DNA of 18,566 nucleotides from Geobacter sp. UBA5608 (GTDB lineage Bacteria > Desulfobacterota > Desulfuromonadia > Geobacterales > Pseudopelobacteraceae). The stretch lies in contig DIKW01000046.1 of the NCBI GenBank assembly GCA_002424705.1, positions 13,006 through 31,571 of the forward strand, written 5' to 3'. The notes beneath the pieces were generated by a model. The model was not told the origin of the DNA, did no database searches, and saw only the letters and a list, made by a program, of their open reading frames with translations. Positions 12,953 through 18,566 of the stretch are shown piece after piece (within the stretch, counting starts at the first letter, position 1; the number at the start of each line of letters is the position of its first letter). Made by a program: the position numbers and the translations under genes.

Positions 12953-13027
12953 CTTGTTGGGACACATCATCTGTTTTCCATATTCAATGGCTGACCCCGT
13001 TTCTGTAGCCTTTCCCGACGATTCTGC

Positions 13028-14386
13028 TTATACGAACGGAATATTTGGCAAACCGCACCAGCAAGCTATCTTGTTGTAAGTTTTCGCAAGATTGGCAACC
13101 ATTTCCGTACCTTTTTCAATTTTGGATATAGCAGAACTGATCGCATCGTTCCCATTTTCTAAACGATCAAATAGTTTCCGAAGTTTTGACATTGCAGGCG
13201 ACTTCTTCACTTTCTCGGGGTCAGATTCTTTCTCTACGGCCTCCAAAGAACCCGCAAGATCACTCAGAACCATGTGTACTTCATCCGAAGGAGATACGGA
13301 GTCAATCAAATCATAAACTCCCGACAGCGCCACGGAGATGTCCTGATTGACGTTCATTATCTGGGAATTCTGAAAAGATGGGCTGACTTCAATGTTGATT
13401 GGACGCCGGACGGAAGCCTCTAGGCTGTTGCCGATGACGGTGAGTAGTTTATCGATCCTGCGATTTTGAACTTCAATGATGTCATGTTGTGATTCCAAAC
13501 GAAACTGGGTGATTCGGAGTTCATTTTTTAGGTCGAGAACTACTTTGTCATTTTGTGAAATTGTTTCAGGGAGTACCTTTCCTGACATAACCAATTCGTA
13601 ATCATGAAGCGCCTTCTCAACAACCTCCGTATCTCCATCTGAGGTTTCTACGATCATTCTGACACTAAGGCCATGCTGTTCGATTTTGACCTTTGCATCA
13701 CGTTCTGGATAATTTTCTCGAAGGAATACACCAAAATAATTCAAGATTCCTAAACCGGCTTGATGGTATTCGGGGGGAAATTCGATGCACCGATCCACTA
13801 CGACACGCTCAGTTGTTATATTAGGGTCTGAGGCAATTTCGAAAACCTCTGCATCAAATAATGAAGCTTGGTCGTTAATGCCAAGAATTAGAAAGGGGAA
13901 GGTGCTGCTAAGCGGAGCCAATGTTTCTAACTGATCTCGCAGGTATTCAAAATTAGACGTTTGCCCCATTCTACGTTCTTCGCGTCGTTCAAATTCTCGC
14001 ACTGTTGCGACAAGAATTGGGACTTTTACACCCGCGTAGCGTACAGCAAGAGATCCCTGACTAAATAGCCAACGATGAAACCAAGTGGGATTGCCGAAAT
14101 TTAACTGAACTGATATGCCGTTCTTTGTAGGCCCTAACGAGCCCAGATGAACTCGCCTACCGGCAGGTGAAAAATAGGTTTGGTCATTAATTGTCCAAGA
14201 AAAATCGTACAGCGCTTTTTCCCATAGAGCCCTTGTTCCACCGAGGCGTTCCTCACCTTCCTCCAGCTTAACTTTGCCGTTGTAATAATTAGTTGCCGCA
14301 GCGATTATCTCTTTAAGTTCACACTGGTAATTCTTCTGGACTTTTTCCCATGCTCCGAGATAGCTCACCACTTGAATTATCTGCAT
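13028..14386 (-). CDS. Unknown 452-residue protein with BglII/BstYI-like N-terminal region
   Basis: I do not recognise the whole protein. Residues about 50-175 resemble the BglII/BstYI endonuclease core in outline: a strand I-S-V-Q-L-N-F-G-N (91-99), a helix, V-K-V-P-I-L-V-A-T (120-128), then F-E-Y-L-R-D-Q-L and F-P-F-L-I-L-G-I (163-170). The catalytic V-E-V-Q of BglII is V-Q-L-N here, and no upstream Asp is at the expected spacing, so nuclease activity is doubtful. Residues 232-275 form a compact domain (I-E-Q-H-G-L-S-V-R-M-I-V-E-T), 280-325 a coiled coil, and 385-452 a charged segment ending A-K-T-Y-N-K-I-A-C-W-C-G-L-P, a tail I recall from other multidomain proteins. No membrane segment. 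GGAG precedes the ATG. Sampled lines are 37-45% GC. Probable operon partner of the QueC-like gene. Confidence 0.8.
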   Translation of the reverse strand: MQIIQVVSYLGAWEKVQKNYQCELKEIIAAATNYYNGKVKLEEGEERLGGTRALWEKALYDFSWTINDQTYFSPAGRRVHLGSLGPTKNGISVQLNFGNPTWFHRWLFSQGSLAVRYAGVKVPILVATVREFERREERRMGQTSNFEYLRDQLETLAPLSSTFPFLILGINDQASLFDAEVFEIASDPNITTERVVVDRCIEFPPEYHQAGLGILNYFGVFLRENYPERDAKVKIEQHGLSVRMIVETSDGDTEVVEKALHDYELVMSGKVLPETISQNDKVVLDLKNELRITQFRLESQHDIIEVQNRRIDKLLTVIGNSLEASVRRPINIEVSPSFQNSQIMNVNQDISVALSGVYDLIDSVSPSDEVHMVLSDLAGSLEAVEKESDPEKVKKSPAMSKLRKLFDRLENGNDAISSAISKIEKGTEMVANLAKTYNKIACWCGLPNIPFV

Positions 14387-14473
14387 AATAATGACTCCAT
14401 TGAAAAACGTGAGGGATGGTGTTGTGACAACAGCTTGATAATTACAGGGACAATATACCCAAAACTGTGCTCA

Positions 14474-14532
14474 TCACAACCACCCCGTCACCATTCCCTC
14501 GGCCAAGGCAAACTGCAGCAACTCCAGCGTAT
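14474..14532 (-). pseudogene. C-terminal remnant of a B12-binding radical SAM gene
   Basis: On the minus strand this piece reads L-E-L-L-Q-F-A-L-A-E-G-M-V-T-G-W-L-stop. The first 15 residues equal the very C-terminus of the radical SAM gene at 15847-17715 (which ends in T-stop instead). Upstream of it homology stops abruptly. It is therefore a gene tail left by duplication, insertion or deletion. Confidence 0.75.
14484..14532. repeat. Direct repeat copy A flanking the AAA ATPase gene
   Basis: Forty-nine bases that match 15854-15902 in the same orientation at 45 positions by my alignment. The copies are exactly 1370 bp apart and enclose the DUF4143 ATPase gene and its palindrome. Confidence 0.85.
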
Positions 14533-14595
14533 ACGTGCGTGAACCGGGCGCTCTCAAAGGGAACATTTCTTCAGCTCATTTTGTCGTGCTCATCA

Positions 14596-15771
14596 TCATG
14601 GCGCCCACTCTGTTGATGCCAGGCAGAGCGCAGGCAGGGCGGTAATCCCTTCAGCCAGGGGCCAGGAGTGCCCTGCGCCGTGGCAGACCACATACAGATG
14701 ATCCAGGCCAAGCTGCTCACAGGCAGAGCGCATGGATGGCGTAACCTTGGGTGAACGGGTCAGCTTAAATTCAAAACCGATCTTTCGGCCATTCAGCTCA
14801 ATCAGCAAATCAAGCTCAGCTCCGGTGTGCACGCCCCAGAAGTAGGCCTCAGTACGCCGTACTCTGGTACGCTGCAGCACCTCGCAGATCATTGCCCCCT
14901 CCCAGGACGCGCCGCACTTGGGGTGGGCCAGCAGACCATCCAGCCCCTGTATCCCCAGCAGACTATGCAGAACACCCGAATCCGCCACATACACCTTGGG
15001 GGCCTTAACCTGACGTTTACCCAGATTGGTATGCCACGGCAGTAGCCGAAAGGCCATGTAGGTCCCTTCCAGGATATCAAGCCAGCGGGCAACCGATTTG
15101 TCGCTGACACCCAGCGCACGTCCCAGTTCACTGCTATTCCAGGTCTGACCGTGATAATGGGCCAGCATGGTCCAGAAACGCCGCATGGTTACGGCAGACA
15201 GGTTAATACCCAGTTGCGGCAGATCACGTTCGAGATAGGTGCGGACAAAGGCTTCATGCCATTCGCGGCTTGCCTTGTCACTTCCTGCCAGCAGGGCGCG
15301 GGGAAAGCCGCCCCGCAGCCAGTGTCGGTCAAGCGATGCGGCATCATCAGAGTCGGTACTTGTTTCATGCAGGGCAAGCCCGTCAAGTTCATGAAAGGCC
15401 ACCCGTCCGGCAAGGGTCTCTGCGGTCTGACGCATCAGTTCAGGCGCTGCACTTCCCAGCAGCAGAAAGCGAGCTGGCGCTCCCTCCCGGTCAGCCAGCA
15501 CCCGCAACAACGGGAAAAGGTCAGGGCGAAGTTGGATTTCATCCAATACCACCAAACCGGTAAGCGGGCGCAGGACAAAGGCAGGATCAGCTAGGCGGGC
15601 TTGATCATCAGGGTCTTCCAAATCAAAGTGCCTGACCGGACCCTGCCACTGATTTGCCAGTTGGCGGGCAAGGGTGGTTTTGCCGACCTGGCGCGGGCCA
15701 AGCAGAGCCACGACCGGAAAGTCGGCCAGTCTTTCGGTAAGTTGTGCGAGATGTGTTTGGCGAATGATCAT
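14596..15771 (-). CDS. AAA ATPase with DUF4143 domain
   Basis: A 391-residue ATPase of the AAA_14-DUF4143 type. Walker A is G-P-R-Q-V-G-K-T-T (25-33), Walker B V-V-L-D-E-I-Q (74-80), followed by a sensor strand F-L-L-L-G-S-A (102-108), a winged-helix-like segment (W-N-S-S-E-L-G-R-A-L-G-V-S-D-K-S-V-A-R-W, 211-230) and a C-terminal region with Glu292, Asp321, Glu334 and Lys336 in a PD-(D/E)XK-like order (A-E-L-D ... F-E-F-K). These proteins are very widespread, patchily distributed and of unknown role; defence, toxin-antitoxin-like or mobile functions have been suggested. There is no Shine-Dalgarno sequence at the ATG, and a perfect 17-bp palindrome lies 9 bp upstream. The gene sits between two copies of the radical SAM gene's 3' end. 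Confidence 0.9.
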   Translation of the reverse strand: MIIRQTHLAQLTERLADFPVVALLGPRQVGKTTLARQLANQWQGPVRHFDLEDPDDQARLADPAFVLRPLTGLVVLDEIQLRPDLFPLLRVLADREGAPARFLLLGSAAPELMRQTAETLAGRVAFHELDGLALHETSTDSDDAASLDRHWLRGGFPRALLAGSDKASREWHEAFVRTYLERDLPQLGINLSAVTMRRFWTMLAHYHGQTWNSSELGRALGVSDKSVARWLDILEGTYMAFRLLPWHTNLGKRQVKAPKVYVADSGVLHSLLGIQGLDGLLAHPKCGASWEGAMICEVLQRTRVRRTEAYFWGVHTGAELDLLIELNGRKIGFEFKLTRSPKVTPSMRSACEQLGLDHLYVVCHGAGHSWPLAEGITALPALCLASTEWAP

Positions 15772-15779
15772 GGGGGCAA

Positions 15780-15824
15780 TTTACCATGAAAATTCGAACT
15801 TGCAATCCGAATTTTCATGGTAAA
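15780..15824. repeat. Perfect 17-bp inverted repeat upstream of the AAA ATPase gene
   Basis: TTTACCATGAAAATTCG (15780-15796) and its exact reverse complement (15808-15824) flank an 11-bp centre. The site is 9 bp before the ATG at 15771 and 22 bp after the stop of the upstream radical SAM gene. It could be an autoregulatory operator or an mRNA hairpin controlling translation. Confidence 0.85.
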
Positions 15825-15846
15825 CACAAAGAGAGAGCACGTGATG

Positions 15847-17715
15847 TCACGTGCCCGTCACCATCCCCTCGGCCAGGGCAAACTGCAGCAACTCCAACGC
15901 ATCATCGGCCGGGATCTTGAGCCGGGCCGCCACCTGGCCGCTGGGCTGGTTACCGTCCAGCCCCTCCAACAGCCCGTAGTAGGGCCTGATCAACGATTCG
16001 GTGCAGACCTCGCCGTGGGCCGGATAGATGGCGGCCCAGGAACCGGATGCTTTGAGATGCTTGGCGATCCAGGCCAGGTCCGGTTCACCGCTCTCCAGGA
16101 TATCCAGAATCTCGTAGTGAAACGGCAGCAGGGTCAACGATTCGGCCCGGCGCAGCGGCAGCTGCAACGGGTCGAGCCGCAGCAGCTCATCGTCACTGGG
16201 CGGCACAGGCGGCACCGCCATCAAGGCCACGCCGTAAGCGTAGTGATAATCCACACAGTCCAGGGCGGCCGGTAACAACTTTTCGGCCTTACGCTCAGCG
16301 AACAGCTGGGTCAGGAACTGCCGCTGCAACTGCCAGATGGCCCGATCATCAAACTCGGCCTCGTCGCACTGGCGCCCCTGCCGCGCCAGCAGCCAATCGC
16401 CGAAGCGTTCCAACAGCTCCACCGGCTGCAGCTTCAGCCCCCGGGCCACACCGTTGAACCAGGCCACCGCCTTGCCCCGGCTGTAGAAGATGTCGCTGGC
16501 CGCGCCCAGACGCCGGGCCACGGCCATATCGGCCAGCGGAAAGCTGGGTGATTCCTGCAGGGTGTAGGGCGGCCCGGCCAGATGCTTCAAGCCGGTATTG
16601 GCGGCCTTGATGCCGACGGCCGTGCCGGGCAGCACCGACAGCGGGAAGATGTCCAGGTGGTTGGGGTAGAGCGACAGGGCGAAGTTGAGCCCTTCACGGA
16701 ATTTCTCAAGACTGTCGTCGGGCAGACCGTAGATCAGGTCAAAACCGAAGGTGGCGCCGGAGTCGTTCAACAGCATCACCTTGCGCCGGAAGTCGTCACG
16801 GTCGAACGCCCGTCCCACACCGCCGGCCACGGCCGGATCGGCGCTCTGCAGGCCGATCTGCAAGGAACAGGTCAGTTCGGCGAACAGTTGGGCCTGTTCC
16901 TTGTCCAGCAGTTCGTGGCGCACCTCGAAGTGAAAATGCACGCCGGGGGCCCGGTCACGGATCAGCCGCAGCAGAGACTTGGCCCGCTTCTTGTCGGTGT
17001 TGAAGGTGGAATCCAGGGCGAACACCTGGGCCGCGCCATGGGCAACCAGGTAGTCCAGCTCGGCCTCCAGCCGCTCTAGCGGGTAGCGCCGCACCTTGCG
17101 GTCACCCATGCCGTCGTAGCAGAACTCGCAGGCATAGGGGCAGCCCCGTGACAGCTGCCAGACCATGCCGTTCCTGATGTGGTCATCCAGCAGCCCGGCC
17201 AAGTAGGGCGAGGGCAGCAAGGCCAGGTCCTCGATCTTGGGGCGGGGCACCAGCTGCAGTTCACCAGCCACCAAGCGGGCCGTGCCGGGCAGCCCGGCCA
17301 ACGGTTGGTTTTCCGCACGACGTTCCAGCAACTCCGCCAGGGTCAGCTCCCCTTCCCCCACCGCCAGCAGGTCAAAGGGGGCCTGCTGCAACAACCCGGC
17401 CGGATCGGCGGTGGCCTCGGGACCGCCGCCGATCAGCAACAGCTGCGGACAGTGCCGGCGCAACTGCTGGATCAGGGCACAGCAGTCGCTCCGGTTCCAG
17501 AGATAGACCGGGAAGCCGACCAGGTCGGCCTGTTGGCCCACGATCTCACCAGCTATCTGTTCGAGGGGGGTGCCGCTGAAATATTCGGCCGTGGTGACGG
17601 TGACGGGCGGTTTGGGTCCGGGCCGGCCGTCGAGATAGGCCTTGAGGAAGGCGGCGGCCAGCGGCACAGCCTGAGCCGACGGCATGGCGTGGATGGTTAC
17701 CAGGTGGAGATGCAT
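15847..17715 (-). CDS. B12-binding domain radical SAM protein
   Basis: A 622-residue cytoplasmic enzyme of unknown substrate. Residues 1-125 are a cobalamin-binding-type Rossmann domain (A-D-L-V-G-F-P-V-Y-L-W-N, then L-L-I-G-G-G-P-E at 93-100 and L-L-A-V-G-E-G-E at 116-123) without the D-x-H-x-x-G ligand motif. The radical SAM core has C-P-Y-A-C-E-F-C (Cys192, 196, 199), L-Q-I-G-L-Q-S and F-G-F-D-L-I-Y-G-L-P-D-D. A long C-terminal part (about 430-622), with P-F-H-Y-E-I-L-D-I-L-E, looks like the extension called DUF4080 in similar proteins, though I am not certain. A frame open to 17763 exists, but it would cover the upstream terminator; the ATG at 17715 gives the expected N-terminus, with only a weak AGGA. 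Its last 49 bases are duplicated at 14484-14532. Confidence 0.88.
   Translation of the reverse strand: MHLHLVTIHAMPSAQAVPLAAAFLKAYLDGRPGPKPPVTVTTAEYFSGTPLEQIAGEIVGQQADLVGFPVYLWNRSDCCALIQQLRRHCPQLLLIGGGPEATADPAGLLQQAPFDLLAVGEGELTLAELLERRAENQPLAGLPGTARLVAGELQLVPRPKIEDLALLPSPYLAGLLDDHIRNGMVWQLSRGCPYACEFCYDGMGDRKVRRYPLERLEAELDYLVAHGAAQVFALDSTFNTDKKRAKSLLRLIRDRAPGVHFHFEVRHELLDKEQAQLFAELTCSLQIGLQSADPAVAGGVGRAFDRDDFRRKVMLLNDSGATFGFDLIYGLPDDSLEKFREGLNFALSLYPNHLDIFPLSVLPGTAVGIKAANTGLKHLAGPPYTLQESPSFPLADMAVARRLGAASDIFYSRGKAVAWFNGVARGLKLQPVELLERFGDWLLARQGRQCDEAEFDDRAIWQLQRQFLTQLFAERKAEKLLPAALDCVDYHYAYGVALMAVPPVPPSDDELLRLDPLQLPLRRAESLTLLPFHYEILDILESGEPDLAWIAKHLKASGSWAAIYPAHGEVCTESLIRPYYGLLEGLDGNQPSGQVAARLKIPADDALELLQFALAEGMVTGT
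15854..15902. repeat. Direct repeat copy B, inside the 3' end of the radical SAM gene
   Basis: Matches 14484-14532 at 45 of 49 positions. This copy is the intact coding end of the radical SAM gene, so it is the likely original. Confidence 0.85.
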
Positions 17716-17746
17716 GGCGGTCCTATACGAAGGGGTAGTCAAACTT

Positions 17747-17774
17747 AAAAAAAGCCCGGTCAAAACCGGGCTTT
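17747..17774 (-). terminator. Intrinsic terminator after the 53-residue gene
   Basis: On the minus strand AAAGCCCGGT / ACCGGGCTTT (17751-17760 and 17765-17774) forms a 10-bp stem with a 4-base loop, ending in a run of seven T (17747-17753). It lies 32 bp before the radical SAM start, so that gene needs readthrough or an unseen promoter. Confidence 0.88.
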
Positions 17775-17803
17775 CAAGGCTTCAGACAATACTCACCTGA
17801 TGG

Positions 17804-17965
17804 CTACTTGGCTGTGCGGCCCTTGCGGCCGACCTGCAGCTTGCCGTGGTGGGTGATCACATGCAGGTTGTGATTGGTGGCCCGGCGGATCATCTGTTCA
17901 TGCTTGTTCAACATCGGCATGACCGTGCGTCGGGTCATCTTGGGCGGAAGTACCATCGTTTTCAT
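17804..17965 (-). CDS. Small basic protein, 53 residues, unknown function
   Basis: A short gene with every sign of being real: a strong ribosome-binding site AGGGAGG (complement of 17974-17980) eight bases before the ATG, a -10 element (TATAGT) further upstream, and a strong terminator after the stop. The protein is rich in Lys, Arg, His and Met: M-K-T-M-V-L-P-P-K-M-T-R-R at the start, H-E-Q-M-I-R-R-A-T-N-H-N-L-H-V-I-T-H-H in the middle, and G-R-K-G-R-T-A-K at the end. The strongly positive charge suggests contact with nucleic acid or the ribosome, but this is inference. No cysteines, no membrane segment, no recognised domain. Confidence 0.72.
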   Translation of the reverse strand: MKTMVLPPKMTRRTVMPMLNKHEQMIRRATNHNLHVITHHGKLQVGRKGRTAK

Positions 17966-18002
17966 CAGAGCCACCTCCCTTCACCGATCTCGCTACGTGT
18001 TT

Positions 18003-18008
18003 ACTATA
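18003..18008 (-). promoter_or_regulatory. Putative -10 element of the 53-residue gene
   Basis: TATAGT on the minus strand, 38 bp before the ATG at 17965. No good -35 hexamer is present at the normal distance. Confidence 0.35.
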
Positions 18009-18127
18009 CCACGAATAGCCGCCGAAGGGATGCCCAAATTTGCTCACCTGACCCGTCTCCCCGATTGCAGAAGTGGCCGCTTTGACGTATGCTGCCCTAA
18101 CTATCGAATCGGGGGCCTAAGCACCGT

Positions 18128-18566
18128 ATGACCTTTCTGTATGCACTGGATCTGCTGGGCACGGCCGCCTTTGCCGCCTCCGGCGCCCTGGCCGGCATCC
18201 GTCGCGAGATGGATATCTTCGGGGTGCTGATGCTGGGGCTGGTCACCGCCACCGGCGGCGGCACCCTGCGCGACCTGCTACTGGGCGACACGCCCCCCTT
18301 TATCTTCAAGGACGAGACCTACCTCTATCTGTCGGTGGCGGTCTCGCTGGCGGTCTTTATCCTGCATCGCCAACTGGATTTCCTGCAGCACCCGCTGATC
18401 TACTTCGATGCCGTGGGCCTGGGCACCTTTGTGGTGATCGGCACCGGCAAGGCGATCGGCTTCAAGCTCGGCTTTTTCGGGGCGGTGATGATGGGGGTGA
18501 TCACGGCCACCGCCGGCGGCATGATTCGTGACCTGCTCTCCAACCGCATTCCGTTAGTGCTGCAGA
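18128..18566 (+). CDS. TRIC/UPF0126 family cation channel (runs off the right edge)
   Basis: The first 146 codons of a trimeric intracellular cation channel-family protein (UPF0126, YicG-like), an inner-membrane protein of two homologous three-helix halves. The first half shows D-L-L-G-T-A-A-F-A-A-S-G-A-L-A-G (8-23) and T-A-T-G-G-G-T-L-R-D-L-L-L-G (40-53); the second repeats the pattern with F-D-A-V-G-L-G-T-F-V-V-I-G-T-G-K-A (92-108) and T-A-T-A-G-G-M-I-R-D-L-L (125-136). G-G-G-x-x-R-D is the pore signature. The family usually has about 200 residues, so roughly a quarter is missing. The start at 18128 fits the family; the ribosome-binding site is only a GGGGG about 11 bases upstream. It is divergent from the 53-residue gene. 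Confidence 0.92.
   Translation, partial: MTFLYALDLLGTAAFAASGALAGIRREMDIFGVLMLGLVTATGGGTLRDLLLGDTPPFIFKDETYLYLSVAVSLAVFILHRQLDFLQHPLIYFDAVGLGTFVVIGTGKAIGFKLGFFGAVMMGVITATAGGMIRDLLSNRIPLVLQ

Noticed and set aside
12229..15846. A prophage or integron
   Set aside because: No integrase, transposase, tRNA attachment site or attC-like array is visible; only composition and duplicated ends support transfer.
16582..17748. Several plus-strand frames over the second radical SAM gene
   Set aside because: All are antisense to a well-supported gene and show Gln/Gly/Arg-rich, non-protein-like composition.
1..18566. CRISPR arrays, tRNA or rRNA genes
   Set aside because: No regularly spaced repeats and no cloverleaf or rRNA conserved sequence were found on either strand.

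Overview
This 18.6 kb window looks like a chromosomal segment of a Geobacter-like delta-proteobacterium (Desulfuromonadia; Geobacter, Trichlorobacter or a close relative). The basis is the GC-rich coding, the DUF4388 protein paired with a PilT-type ATPase, the B12-binding radical SAM proteins and the general gene style. This placement is inferred from protein resemblance only.

Layout. Positions 1-2306 hold small metabolic and stress genes: the start of thiol peroxidase (tpx), a cupin, and a minus-strand set of a DUF2288 protein, an isochorismatase-family hydrolase and a beta-carbonic anhydrase. Positions 2429-4734 are a two-gene operon (DUF4388 protein, then PilT/PilU-like ATPase) closed by a strong bidirectional terminator. 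Positions 4810-6918 encode OvoA, the first enzyme of ovothiol synthesis, divergent from a SlyD-like FKBP isomerase (7083-7589) with a six-cysteine acidic insertion. A stretch of about 310 bases follows that has no protein gene but carries a promoter, a structured RNA of about 170 nt and its terminator, ahead of a tRNA-dihydrouridine synthase (7903-8874). Positions 8969-10496 form a membrane operon: two half-size YeeE/YedE proteins and a PsiE-like protein. A B12-type radical SAM gene (10519-12033, minus) converges on it and shares one terminator hairpin.

Positions 12229-14386 are visibly AT-richer and look like a horizontally acquired two-gene module: a divergent QueC-like PP-loop enzyme and a 452-residue protein of unknown function with a BglII/BstYI-like N-terminal region. 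QueC homologues outside queuosine synthesis are known from antiphage systems, so this is a candidate uncharacterised defence module. Next comes an AAA ATPase of the DUF4143 type, preceded by a perfect 17-bp inverted repeat. It lies between two imperfect 49-bp copies of the 3' end of the neighbouring radical SAM gene (15847-17715), which suggests a cassette insertion or a collapsed gene duplication. The window ends with an unreported-size 53-residue basic protein gene and the start of a TRIC/UPF0126 channel gene.

The strongest unusual signal is in the first YeeE/YedE gene (8969-9487). Its reading frame is interrupted only by a TGA exactly where Cys family members carry the cysteine of the G-C-P-S-G-H-G motif. 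The frame then stays open through the last conserved membrane helix and ends in an ATGA overlap with the partner gene. A hairpin with a GGU apex sits at SECIS-like distance behind the TGA. I read this as a selenocysteine-containing subunit of a sulfur-compound transporter.
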